Shown piece by piece: positions 25,302-32,780 of a stretch of 64,000 bases of DNA (positions are counted from its first letter, which is position 1; each line of letters starts with the position of its first letter). A program made the position numbers and the translations under genes. Below the pieces are notes generated by a model that did no database searches, was not told where the DNA came from, and saw only the letters and a program-made list of their open reading frames with translations. The DNA is taken from contig NZ_JBCHVB010000011.1 of NCBI RefSeq assembly GCF_039023475.1, positions 36,061 to 100,060 on the forward strand. The letters run 5' to 3'. The DNA is from Erwinia sp039023475. Lineage in GTDB: Bacteria; Pseudomonadota; Gammaproteobacteria; Enterobacterales; Enterobacteriaceae.

Positions 25302-26243
25302 ATGTTAGACAAAATTTTAAGAATTGCCACCCGACAAAGTCCGCTTGCCCTGTGGCAGGCACATTATGTTCAGCAACGCCTGATGGCTTGCCATCCGGGG
25401 CTTCGCGTTGAGCTGGTGCCGATGGTGACCAAAGGCGATGTGATCCTCGATACCCCGCTGGCGAAGGTTGGCGGCAAAGGGCTTTTTGTTAAAGAACTGG
25501 AGCTGGCGATGCTGTCCGATCGCGCGGATATCGCCGTTCACTCCATGAAAGACGTTCCTGTTGATTTCCCGGAAGGGCTGGGCCTGGTCACGATTTGCGA
25601 ACGTGAAGATCCGCTTGATGCTTTCGTCTCTAACCAGTACGACTCCGTTGACGCCCTGCCTGAAGGCGCTGTGGTCGGCACGTCCAGCCTGCGTCGTCAG
25701 TGCCAGCTGAGCGCACGACGTCCGGATCTGCGTATTCAATCTTTGCGCGGCAATGTGGGCACCCGCCTCGGTAAGCTGGATGCCGGCGAATACGACGCTA
25801 TTATCCTCGCCGTTGCAGGCCTGAAACGTCTGGGCCTGGGTGAGCGCATCCGTCACGCGATGCCCGCAGAAGAGTCGCTGCCCGCAGTGGGCCAGGGGGC
25901 TGTCGGGATTGAATGTCGTCTTGATGACGCCCAGACCATCACGCTGCTTTCTGCGCTGAACGATGACGATACTGCCACGCGCATAAAGGCGGAACGTGCG
26001 ATGAATACCCGCCTGGAAGGCGGCTGTCAGGTGCCAATTGGTAGCTACGCTGTACTGGAAGGCGACATGCTGTGGCTGCGGGGCCTGGTCGGCTCACCGG
26101 ACGGTAAGGAAATGATCCGTGGCGAACGCCGGGGCCCCCGCGAAGATGCCGAAAAAATGGGCATTTCCCTGGCGGAAGAGCTGCTGGATAACGGCGCGCG
26201 TGAAATTCTTACGGAAGTTTATCAGGGGAATCCGCCCGCATGA
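25302..26243 (+). CDS. hemC: Hydroxymethylbilane synthase HemC
   Basis: Polymerises four porphobilinogen molecules to hydroxymethylbilane in tetrapyrrole synthesis. The 313 residues match E. coli. Visible motifs are ATRQSPLALWQA near the N-terminus, KDVP, GTSSLRRQCQL and the dipyrromethane-cofactor Cys in RLEGGCQVPIGSY (about residue 242). The ATG at 25302 (MLDKILRIATRQ) follows GGTAAGAAG. Its stop overlaps the hemD start as ATGA. Confidence 0.97.
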   Translation: MLDKILRIATRQSPLALWQAHYVQQRLMACHPGLRVELVPMVTKGDVILDTPLAKVGGKGLFVKELELAMLSDRADIAVHSMKDVPVDFPEGLGLVTICEREDPLDAFVSNQYDSVDALPEGAVVGTSSLRRQCQLSARRPDLRIQSLRGNVGTRLGKLDAGEYDAIILAVAGLKRLGLGERIRHAMPAEESLPAVGQGAVGIECRLDDAQTITLLSALNDDDTATRIKAERAMNTRLEGGCQVPIGSYAVLEGDMLWLRGLVGSPDGKEMIRGERRGPREDAEKMGISLAEELLDNGAREILTEVYQGNPPA

Positions 26244-26986
26244 CCATACTCGTCACGCGTCCCGAACCGGCTGCCCAGGAGCTGGTCAGCCGCTTGCGTC
26301 ACGCAGGCAGGGAGGCGTGGGCGATGCCGCTGATCGAATTTACCCCCGGTACGCAGTTAGACAGCCTGCCCGGCGAGCTGAATTCGCTAAAGCCTGGCGA
26401 TTTGGTTTTTGTTTTATCGCAGCATGCTATTCATTACGCTCAACCGGCTATCGCCCGGGCGGGCGCAAGCTGGCCCGCCAGCCTGAACTATTATGCAATA
26501 GGGCGCACCACTGCGCTGGCCCTTCACGCCGCCAGCGGGCTGAACGTCATCTGGCCGCATGAGCGTGAAACCAGCGATATTTTGATACAGCTGCCTGCTC
26601 TTCAGCAGGTCGCCGACAGGCGTGCGCTGATACTGCGCGGCAACGGTGGCCGTGAATTACTGGCGGAAACCTTGCAACAGCGCGGGGCTGATGTACAGTT
26701 TGTTGAATGCTATCAACGCTGTGCGAAAATTTACCAGGGTGCGACGGAAGGCCGCCGCTGGCGCGACCGGGGAATTGATACGCTGGTCGTGACCAGTGGC
26801 GAAATGCTGCAACAACTTTACTCGCTGTTCCTTGAGATAGATCGTGAGGAGTGGCTGTTGCACTGCCGGCTGATTGTCGTCAGTGAACGTCTGGCGATCC
26901 GCGCAAAGGAGTTGCGTTGGCGGGATATCCGGATAGCCGATGGTGCCGATAACGACGCGTTGCTACGAGCGTTACAACAAACCTAA
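26240..26986 (+). CDS. hemD: Uroporphyrinogen-III synthase HemD
   Basis: Cyclises hydroxymethylbilane with inversion of ring D to uroporphyrinogen III. It has 248 residues, a two-domain HemD fold with the usual low conservation. It begins MTILVTRPEPAAQELVSRLR, and the substrate-binding TSGE motif is in LVVTSGEMLQQL (about 190). It is translationally coupled to hemC by a 4-base overlap and followed after 17 bases by hemX. Confidence 0.95.
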   Translation: MTILVTRPEPAAQELVSRLRHAGREAWAMPLIEFTPGTQLDSLPGELNSLKPGDLVFVLSQHAIHYAQPAIARAGASWPASLNYYAIGRTTALALHAASGLNVIWPHERETSDILIQLPALQQVADRRALILRGNGGRELLAETLQQRGADVQFVECYQRCAKIYQGATEGRRWRDRGIDTLVVTSGEMLQQLYSLFLEIDREEWLLHCRLIVVSERLAIRAKELRWRDIRIADGADNDALLRALQQT

Positions 26987-27003
26987 AGATGGGAAGAGCG
27001 ACA

Positions 27004-28134
27004 ATGACGGAACAAAAAGATTCCTCTGCCATAGTTGAGGAGACCACCCCGGTGGTGGACACTTCAACTCCGGAGCAAAAGCCACGCCGCAAAGCTAACA
27101 ACACCGGGACGGGGCTGGCCATACTGGCAATTGCCATCGCGCTGGCCTCAGGTGCGGGCCTCGCTTTTTACGGTAAACACCTGGCGCAGAAGCAGGCCGC
27201 CACCAGTGAGGCACTGACGCAGCAGCTTGCTGATTTACGGCAGCAGGCCAGCAGCGACAAAAAATCGCTGGAGCAGCAAATGACAACGGCAACCAGCGAG
27301 CTGGATACCTCACGCCAGCAGCAGGCCGCCACGAGTCAGCAGCTGGATGAGCTGAAAGAGAAAGTCGCCACCATTTCCGGTAATGATGCCCAGACCTGGC
27401 TGCTGGCTCAGGCAGACTACCTGGTGAAGCTGGCAGGACGTAAACTGTGGAGCGATCAGGACGTCACCACCGCCGTCGCCCTGCTGAAAAGTGCGGACGC
27501 CAGCCTGGCAGATATGAACGATCCCAGCCTGATTGAGGCCCGCCGTGCGCTGACCAACGATATCAGTACCCTCGCGGCGCTCAGCCAGGTTGACTACGAC
27601 GGGACCATCCTCAAGCTGAATCAGCTGGCTAACGGCGTGGATAATTTGCGCCTGGCTGACAATGACAGTGACGATACGCCGATGGATGCCGACGGCGGTG
27701 AACTCTCTTCCTCACTGCGCGAATGGCGACAGAACCTGGTAAAAAGCTGGCACAATTTTATGGATGATTTTATTACCATCCGTCGCCGCGATACCACCGC
27801 CGAGCCGCTGCTTGCCCCTAATCAGGATGTCTACCTGCGTGAGAATATACGCTCGCGTCTGCTGATCGCCGCGCAGGCGGTACCGCGGCATCAGGATGAA
27901 ATCTACCGGCAGTCAATTGATACGGTGTCGGCCTGGGTTCGCGCCTGGTTTGACAGCCGGGATCCAGCGACGAAAACCTTCCTGAGCCAGCTGGATGAGC
28001 TGAGCCAGCAAAACGTGTCGATGGATCTTCCTGAAGCGCTGCAAAGCCAGCCTATGCTGGATAAACTGATGCAAACGCGCGTACGCAGCCTGCTGGCTCA
28101 GCCCGGTGCAGGACAACAGCAGCAGGGAGAATAA
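27004..28134 (+). CDS. hemX: HemX, membrane-anchored protein of the hem operon
   Basis: The 376-residue protein has a charged N-terminal cytoplasmic part, one transmembrane helix at about residues 36-56 (TGLAILAIAIALASGAGLAF) and a periplasmic part that starts with a long Gln-rich coiled coil. E. coli HemX was once annotated as a uroporphyrinogen methyltransferase, but it lacks that fold and its role is unknown. The ATG at 27004 follows GGGAAGAG; five upstream codons are not needed. Confidence 0.92.
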   Translation: MTEQKDSSAIVEETTPVVDTSTPEQKPRRKANNTGTGLAILAIAIALASGAGLAFYGKHLAQKQAATSEALTQQLADLRQQASSDKKSLEQQMTTATSELDTSRQQQAATSQQLDELKEKVATISGNDAQTWLLAQADYLVKLAGRKLWSDQDVTTAVALLKSADASLADMNDPSLIEARRALTNDISTLAALSQVDYDGTILKLNQLANGVDNLRLADNDSDDTPMDADGGELSSSLREWRQNLVKSWHNFMDDFITIRRRDTTAEPLLAPNQDVYLRENIRSRLLIAAQAVPRHQDEIYRQSIDTVSAWVRAWFDSRDPATKTFLSQLDELSQQNVSMDLPEALQSQPMLDKLMQTRVRSLLAQPGAGQQQQGE

Positions 28135-28136
28135 GC

Positions 28137-29324
28137 ATGCTTAAAGTTCTGATCCTATTTCTGTTACTGATGGCGGGCGTGGTGCTTGGGCCTCTGCTGG
28201 CCGGGCATCAGGGTTATGTGCTGATCCAGACCGACAGCTGGAACATCGAAACCAGCGTCACGGGTCTGGTGATTATCCTGATCCTGGCGCTTATCGCCAT
28301 ATTGATTATCGAGTGGGTAGTGCGTCGCCTGCTCAGAACGGGCGCGCGCACCCGCGGCTGGTTCCGCGGTCGCAAAGGCAAACGCGCCCGTAAGCAAACA
28401 AACGCCGCCCTGATTAAGCTGGCGGAAGGAGACTATCGCCAGGTTGAGAAGCTGCTGTCACGCAATGCCGACCATGCCGAGCAGCCGGTCGTCAACTATC
28501 TGCTGGCGGCGGAAGCTGCCCAGCAGCGTGGCGATGAGATCCGCGCGAATCAGCATCTTGAGCGCGCCGCTGAGCTGGCGGGTAGCGATCAGCTGCCGGT
28601 TGAGATCACCCGCGTACGTATTCAGCTGGCGCGTAATGAAGATCATGCCGCACGCAACGGCATCGACCGTCTGCTTGAAGTGGCACCCCGCCATCCTGAG
28701 GTGCTTCGTCTGGCCGAACAGGCGTATGTGCGTACCGGTGCCTGGAACGCTCTGCTGGATATCCTCCCCTCAATGGAAAAAGCGCAGGTGGCAGATGAAG
28801 CCCACCGTCTGGCGCTGAAGCAGGATGCCTGGCTGGGTCTGATGAACCAGGCGATGGCTGAACAGGGCAGCGAAGGGCTGAAAAGCTGGTGGCAGGCCCA
28901 GAGCCGGAAAACCCGTCACGAACCCGCGTTACAGGTTGCTATGGCGGATCACTTAATTGTCTGCAACGATCACGATACCGCGCAGGAAATTGTGCTGGAT
29001 GGCCTGAAGCGTGGCTATGACGAGCGTCTGATCCTGCTGATGCCGCGCCTGAAGGCAGGCAATCCCGAGCAGCTGGAAAAAGCCCTTCGTCAGCAGATCA
29101 AGCAGCATGGCGCGACGCCGCTGCTGCAAAGTACGCTGGGTCAGCTCCTGATGAAGCATGGTGAATGGGCGCAGGCGAGCGAGGCGTTCAGAGAGGCGCT
29201 GAAGCAGCGTCCTGATGCCTTTGACTATGCGTGGCTGGCGGATACGCTGGATCGTCAGCAGAAGCCTGAGGAAGCGGCTGAAATGCGGCGTGATGGCCTG
29301 CTGCTGACGCTGAAAAATAACTGA
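28137..29324 (+). CDS. hemY: HemY, membrane TPR protein of the hem operon
   Basis: An inner-membrane protein of 395 residues with two N-terminal hydrophobic helices (about 2-22 and 40-62), a basic segment GWFRGRKGKRARKQ and then helical TPR-type repeats to the end. E. coli HemY is needed for normal late haem synthesis but is not the Gram-positive protoporphyrinogen oxidase of the same name. It follows hemX after 2 bases and ends the hemCDXY operon. Confidence 0.93.
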   Translation: MLKVLILFLLLMAGVVLGPLLAGHQGYVLIQTDSWNIETSVTGLVIILILALIAILIIEWVVRRLLRTGARTRGWFRGRKGKRARKQTNAALIKLAEGDYRQVEKLLSRNADHAEQPVVNYLLAAEAAQQRGDEIRANQHLERAAELAGSDQLPVEITRVRIQLARNEDHAARNGIDRLLEVAPRHPEVLRLAEQAYVRTGAWNALLDILPSMEKAQVADEAHRLALKQDAWLGLMNQAMAEQGSEGLKSWWQAQSRKTRHEPALQVAMADHLIVCNDHDTAQEIVLDGLKRGYDERLILLMPRLKAGNPEQLEKALRQQIKQHGATPLLQSTLGQLLMKHGEWAQASEAFREALKQRPDAFDYAWLADTLDRQQKPEEAAEMRRDGLLLTLKNN

Positions 29325-29342
29325 TTTAGATTATCACTGCAC

Positions 29343-29369
29343 AGCCGGGCATCCGCCCGGCTTTTTTTT
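29343..29369 (+). terminator. Intrinsic terminator of hemCDXY
   Basis: AGCCGGGC at 29343-29350 pairs with GCCCGGCT at 29355-29362 over a 4-nt loop, with a run of T to 29369. It faces the glmZ terminator 33 bases on. Confidence 0.92.
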
Positions 29370-29401
29370 GCCTGCGATCTGAGGCCGGCCGGGACGCAGG
29401 C

Positions 29402-29603
29402 AAAAAAAACACCTGCCGGACGGGCAGGTGTAAAATTCAGATCGGTAAAACAAATTGGCTGGTACCTGACTCAACGTAGTGTCCTGGCTCCCGTAAGGTC
29501 TTACAACGATATGGGTGGGTGGACAACAGGTACCCTAAGGGCTCTGCATCATTCCCGGATTTATGAAGCGTTAGCAAACATAAGGAGTGGAATGAGCATC
29601 TAC
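29402..29603 (-). ncRNA. glmZ: Small RNA GlmZ
   Basis: GlmZ base-pairs with the glmS mRNA, with Hfq, and raises glucosamine-6-phosphate synthase; RapZ and RNase E inactivate it, and GlmY protects it. The RNA starts GTAGATGCTCATTCC as in E. coli, has the GGGAATGATGCAGAGCC segment and a central TACGTTGAGT that corresponds to the E. coli GlmZ segment around AACGTTGAGT. It ends at a strong terminator: CACCTGCC (29430-29423), GGCAGGTG (29417-29410), then eight T. Predicted length is 202 nt (E. coli about 207). It lies beside hemY, as in E. coli. Confidence 0.93.
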
Positions 29604-29609
29604 AGCACT

Positions 29610-29629
29610 ACTATAGCACAGGGCGTGCC
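29610..29629 (-). promoter_or_regulatory. Overlapping sigma54 and sigma70 promoter elements of glmZ
   Basis: On the minus strand GGCACG-N4-GTGCT occurs with the exact GG-N10-GC spacing of sigma54 promoters; the GC is at -14/-13 from the inferred start at 29603. A sigma70 -10 box, TATAGT (29615-29610), overlaps at -12 to -7. No good -35 box is visible. Sigma54 control with GlrR, alone or overlapping sigma70, is known for glmY/glmZ in several Enterobacterales. I did not find convincing GlrR sites (TGTC-N10-GACA) upstream. Confidence 0.75.
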
Positions 29630-29675
29630 GGAGAGAGGATACCGCTGCGCGCTCAAGGCTGGCCGTTCGACAAAA

Positions 29676-29731
29676 ACAAAAAGGCCAGCTCGAAAGCTGG
29701 CCTTTTCTAAATTGGTCGGCGAGAGAGGATT
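29676..29731 (-). repeat. Direct repeat, copy A: tRNA-Pro 3' tail plus terminator hairpin
   Basis: A 56-bp stretch identical to 29824-29879. On the minus strand it carries the last 18-19 nt of tRNA-Pro including CCA (29731-29713), then the GGCCAGCT-loop-AGCTGGCC hairpin and T-run of the tRNA operon terminator. There is no tRNA body in front of this copy, so it is a tail remnant. Confidence 0.95.
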
Positions 29732-29810
29732 ATTCCCCTTCGGGCCGTTGCTGAAGCAACGTTGTCTCGCTTCGCTCGGCTCAAACCTCCTTCGGAGGTT
29801 CTCATCCTCT
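29724..29810 (-). other. Cloverleaf-like multi-hairpin element between the tail repeats
   Basis: AGAGGAT (29724-29730) can pair with ATCCTCT (29804-29810) to close an 87-nt domain. Inside are AACCTCC/GGAGGTT (29784-29800, 3-nt loop), CGTTGC/GCAACG (29746-29761, TGAA loop as read on the plus strand) and a short CCC/GGG stem at 29736-29744. On the minus strand the domain runs straight into the tRNA-Pro tail ending in CCA. Folding is by eye. It resembles structured sequences seen after tRNA genes in some Enterobacterales, but I know no named family for it. Confidence 0.6.
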
Positions 29811-29823
29811 GTGAGCGACAGAG

Positions 29824-29879
29824 ACAAAAAGGCCAGCTCGAAAGCTGGCCTTTTCTAAATTGGTCGGCGAGAGAGGATT
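29824..29879 (-). repeat. Direct repeat, copy B: 3' tail of the second tRNA-Pro plus terminator
   Basis: Identical over 56 bp to 29676-29731. This copy is the real 3' end of the second tRNA-Pro gene with its terminator. The two copies are 148 bp apart. Confidence 0.95.
29826..29854 (-). terminator. Terminator of the argX-hisR-leuT-proM-proM operon
   Basis: GGCCAGCT (29831-29838) and AGCTGGCC (29843-29850) form an 8-bp stem over CGAA, flanked by A5 on one side and T4 on the other, so it could act in both directions. It starts 7 bases after the second tRNA-Pro gene. A second identical hairpin lies at 29678-29706. Confidence 0.85.
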
Positions 29880-29937
29880 CGAACCTCCGACCCACTGGTC
29901 CCAAACCAGTTGCGCTACCAAGCTGCGCTACTCGCCG
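29861..29937 (-). tRNA. proM: tRNA-Pro (anticodon TGG), second copy
   Basis: A 77-nt cloverleaf reading CGGCGAGTAGCGCAGC at the 5' end, anticodon loop TTTGGGA, T-arm GTTCGAATC and encoded CCA. It is identical in every base to the copy at 30015-30091. E. coli has one proM at this place. Confidence 0.98.
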
Positions 29938-29984
29938 ATATCATGCTGATACTGCTATTGCTCAGATCCGCAGACCTTAAGCAG

Positions 29985-30008
29985 AAAACCCTGCCTCGGC
30001 AAGGTTTT
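29985..30008 (-). other. Hairpin between the two tRNA-Pro genes
   Basis: AAAACCCTGCC (29985-29995) can pair with GGCAAGGTTTT (29998-30008), 11 bp with one G-U type mismatch, in the 77-bp spacer. On the minus strand only four T follow the stem, so it may be a weak or decayed terminator, or a processing signal. Confidence 0.55.
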
Positions 30009-30014
30009 GAAAAG

Positions 30015-30091
30015 TGGTCGGCGAGAGAGGATTCGAACCTCCGACCCACTGGTCCCAAACCAGTTGCGCTACCAAGCTGCGCTACTCGCCG
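30015..30091 (-). tRNA. proM: tRNA-Pro (anticodon TGG), first copy
   Basis: A 77-nt tRNA gene with encoded CCA (30017-30015), anticodon TGG and all conserved positions. It is the fourth gene of the argX operon, 27 bases after leuT, as proM is in E. coli. Confidence 0.98.
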
Positions 30092-30118
30092 ACGAGTACA
30101 TCTTCACTACTGATTTTG

Positions 30119-30205
30119 TGGTGCGAAGAGAGGGACTTGAACCCTCACGTCCGTTAAGACACTAACACCTGAAGCTAGCGCGTCTACCAATTCCGCCACC
30201 TTCGC
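30119..30205 (-). tRNA. leuT: tRNA-Leu (anticodon CAG)
   Basis: An 87-nt class II tRNA beginning GCGAAGGTGGCGGAATTGG, anticodon CAG in GCTTCAGGTG, a long variable arm (TGTCTTAACGGACG) and encoded CCA. Order and identity match E. coli leuT. Confidence 0.97.
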
Positions 30206-30220
30206 ATACCTGACAAAATC

Positions 30221-30297
30221 TGGGGTGGCTAATGGGACTCGAACCCACGACAACTGGAATCACAATCCAGGGCTCTACCAACTGAGCTATAGCCACC
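30221..30297 (-). tRNA. hisR: tRNA-His (anticodon GTG)
   Basis: GGTGGCTATAGCTCAGTTGG at the 5' end includes the encoded extra G at position -1 typical of tRNA-His. The anticodon is GTG in GATTGTGATTC, and CCA is encoded after the discriminator C. It matches E. coli hisR, the only tRNA-His gene there. Confidence 0.97.
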
Positions 30298-30383
30298 ACC
30301 CCTACTGCTTAACGACTTACTTTCTACTGCTTACTTCTTTACTAACGCGGTTATTACCACCGCAGCTCTTGCACACAACTTAA

Positions 30384-30460
<77 letters not shown>

Positions 30461-30481
30461 ATAGCGCCGTTGCGGATGGGC

Positions 30482-30510
30482 ATACTACGGATTTGAGCCG
30501 ATCCTGTCCA
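30482..30510 (-). promoter_or_regulatory. Promoter of the argX tRNA operon
   Basis: TGGACA (30510-30505), 17-bp spacer, TAGTAT (30487-30482), followed by a GC-rich discriminator (GCCCATCCGC). This is the layout of a strong, stringently controlled stable-RNA promoter. From here to the wecG stop at 30640 I see nothing else; yifK, which is here in E. coli, is absent. Confidence 0.8.
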
Positions 30511-30639
30511 GTGCTTTTTTCACAATTAAAGTTGTTTGATTACGCTTTGTGCGTTCTGTCTGAATCACGTACGTTTTGCACAAATTCTGCACGATAAACC
30601 CTTGCATTCCAGCCATTACCCCCGGGCCTTTTTCCTGAA

Positions 30640-31380
30640 TTAAAGATCGCCCCGCCAGTAATAATTGAGAAATTTCAGCAAACTGAGCTGACGAGGCAGA
30701 CGTGAAGGCTGCACAATCAGCCGGTAAAGCCACTCAAGTCCCATCTTCTGCCAAATCTTAGGGGCACGCTTCACATGACCGGTGAAAACGTCGTAGGTGC
30801 CTCCTACGCCCATATACAGGGCATCGGGACAGACCGCCTTACACGCCTGCATAAATTCTTCCTGACGAGGCGAGCCCATCGCAACGGTAACGATTTTTGC
30901 ACCGCTGGCGGCGATCTGGGCAAAGAGCGCGTCACGTTCCGCAGGCGCAAAGTAACCATTCTGGGTACCAACGATATTTACGTTCCACTGACGCCGCAGC
31001 TTGTCTGCGGTCTGCTCCAGAATCGCCGGCTGGCCGCCAATCAGGAAAACGGGCGTGCCTTCACGTCCGGCACGCGCCATCAGCGCCTCCCACAGATCGG
31101 CACCGGCAATCCGGCTGACCTCCGCCTGCGGATACTTTTTGCGGATGGCGCGAACAATGCTGATGCCGTCCGCATATTTATATTCCGCCGCGTTGATCAG
31201 CTGCTTAATTTCAGGCTGGCTTTCCGTTTTAAGGACTTTTTCTGCGTTAATGGCGACCAGCGTACCGGTTCTGAGGCTCTCTCCCTGATACAGATAATCA
31301 AGAAACCCGGCCATATCACGAAACCCCAGCAGCGTGATGCCACGGATCTGATACTGCGGTACTGAGGATGGGGCATCCAT
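30640..31380 (-). CDS. wecG: UDP-N-acetyl-D-mannosaminuronic acid transferase WecG
   Basis: Adds ManNAcA to lipid I to form ECA lipid II, at the inner membrane's cytoplasmic face. It is a WecG/TagA family enzyme with AINAEKVL, ADGISIVRAIR, the GADLWEALM segment and VAMGSPRQEEFM. The ATG at 31380 (MDAPSSVPQYQIRG) follows AAAGGA and gives 246 residues as in E. coli. A further ATG at 31419 overlaps the wzyE stop by one base and would add 13 residues. It is the last ECA gene. Confidence 0.95.
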   Translation of the reverse strand: MDAPSSVPQYQIRGITLLGFRDMAGFLDYLYQGESLRTGTLVAINAEKVLKTESQPEIKQLINAAEYKYADGISIVRAIRKKYPQAEVSRIAGADLWEALMARAGREGTPVFLIGGQPAILEQTADKLRRQWNVNIVGTQNGYFAPAERDALFAQIAASGAKIVTVAMGSPRQEEFMQACKAVCPDALYMGVGGTYDVFTGHVKRAPKIWQKMGLEWLYRLIVQPSRLPRQLSLLKFLNYYWRGDL

Positions 31381-31418
31381 GATCTTTTCCTTTGGGTCAA
31401 CTGAAACAATGTGGGCCA

Positions 31419-32780
31419 TCAGCCCTGATAAATGGCACGCTTTGCCGACAGCGCTTTCGCTGGGTTTCTGGCCTGTATCAGGCCGGCACGGTCAAAAAGC
31501 CAGTAAAGGAGCTTGGCAATCACCACCGTTGCGGCAAAGATCAGGCAGAAAAAGACGACGCGAGAGGCAAAGGCATCCACTCCTTCCCTGGCGAGCACAA
31601 TCATATTGAATACCGCACCGAAGCAGAAGCTTTGCAGAATAGCAGCTTTATAGCGGTTACTTTCCTGCTGCCCTTTTTGGTACAGCCAGTCGAACCATTT
31701 AATAATCAGTCCGACCGCCACCGCGCCCAGCGGGATAAACCAGACGCCGCCCATCACCACCAGCGAGCCGATGAGCGTTGGCGAAATAGCCAGACCCGAA
31801 TGGTTGTTCAGCACTTCCCAGGTAAAATAGTTTGCGCTATTCAGCACCAGAGAGGGCCTGTCCGGCCACAGCCAGCTGGGAATAAAGACGTAGAAGTCCC
31901 GAACTATCGGCGCCAGCCCCTGAAAATCGATCTTGTCATAATTTTGCAGCAGCAGGCCAAGGTTCTCCCAGGGCGAAAAGGTATCCCGCGTCAGGTAGAG
32001 AAACGTATAAAAGGCTTCTGCGCCACTGACATCCAGGTTGTAGCGTCTCAGCGCCAGCCAGAACATCCCGACAATGCCCGCCACGCCTGCGGTGGCCAGC
32101 ATCCAGAGCGTTATCCAGCCGCGAATGATGCCAATAAATAAAAACAGCGCAAAGGCGATAATGATATTGGCCCGCGTACCGCCTACGATGATATAGGTTA
32201 ACAGGCCGAAGCTGACGGTAGCGGCCAGAAACAGCAGCCAGTTGCGGAAGCTCTGATGGAGGAAGTACACCACCAGCATGGCGGGAATAAAGAAATAGAA
32301 AAATCGTTTAAGCGCGACGCCGGAAACCTCAGCGGAAAAGATCTGGCTGTAGCTGTGCAGCTTAAAGAGCAGAAAGCCATTGTGCAGAAAAAATACCAGT
32401 ACCGTTCCCAGCGCGATCAGCATCAATATGCCCCAGGTCAGATGCGTTTCCACCCGGTTCATGGTGAAGACGGGCCGCGGCGGCCTGTCAGATCGCGCTC
32501 TGAGCCTCGTTTTGTAGCTCACATAGTAGATGACATAAAATCCAGTGGCAGAAAGCAGCGCCTGGAGAAGATATTCCGGCGGTACAACCTGCACCTCAAA
32601 ACCAAATACCAGCGTACAGGTCAGCGGGAAGCCGAAATAGAAGGTCAGCAGAAACAGCAATGAAAAGAAGACATTGAAATTAAACTTCACCCGGCGGAAT
32701 TCGCGCCAGGTCAGCGTCAGGATGACGCCCAGCGAAATAAGATAGACCACCAGCAAGCCAGTCAATTCTGCCATTGTCAT
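31419..32780 (-). CDS. wzyE: ECA polysaccharide polymerase WzyE
   Basis: Polymerises ECA trisaccharide repeats in the periplasm. The 453-residue protein has about eleven membrane helices and is very close to E. coli WzyE (450). Conserved parts include TYIIVGGTRANIIIAFALFL, RDTFSPWENLGLLLQNYDKI and NNHSGLAISPTLIGSLVVMG. The start ATG overlaps the wecF stop as ATGA; a second ATG two codons on is an alternative. Confidence 0.96.
   Translation of the reverse strand: MTMAELTGLLVVYLISLGVILTLTWREFRRVKFNFNVFFSLLFLLTFYFGFPLTCTLVFGFEVQVVPPEYLLQALLSATGFYVIYYVSYKTRLRARSDRPPRPVFTMNRVETHLTWGILMLIALGTVLVFFLHNGFLLFKLHSYSQIFSAEVSGVALKRFFYFFIPAMLVVYFLHQSFRNWLLFLAATVSFGLLTYIIVGGTRANIIIAFALFLFIGIIRGWITLWMLATAGVAGIVGMFWLALRRYNLDVSGAEAFYTFLYLTRDTFSPWENLGLLLQNYDKIDFQGLAPIVRDFYVFIPSWLWPDRPSLVLNSANYFTWEVLNNHSGLAISPTLIGSLVVMGGVWFIPLGAVAVGLIIKWFDWLYQKGQQESNRYKAAILQSFCFGAVFNMIVLAREGVDAFASRVVFFCLIFAATVVIAKLLYWLFDRAGLIQARNPAKALSAKRAIYQG

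Noticed and set aside
29676..29879. The tRNA-tail repeats as attL/attR of an integrated element
   Set aside because: Only 92 bp lie between the repeats, and there is no integrase, phage or plasmid gene nearby. A scar of an excised element is possible but cannot be shown.
29910..30113. Protein-coding frames across the tRNA genes (for example 29762-29980 and 29910-30113 on the plus strand)
   Set aside because: They run through tRNA genes and repeats in antisense, share the translated repeat and have no ribosome sites.
30485..30733. An 82-codon minus-strand frame between argX and wecG
   Set aside because: It overlaps the end of wecG in another frame and covers the tRNA promoter; no similarity or ribosome site supports it.
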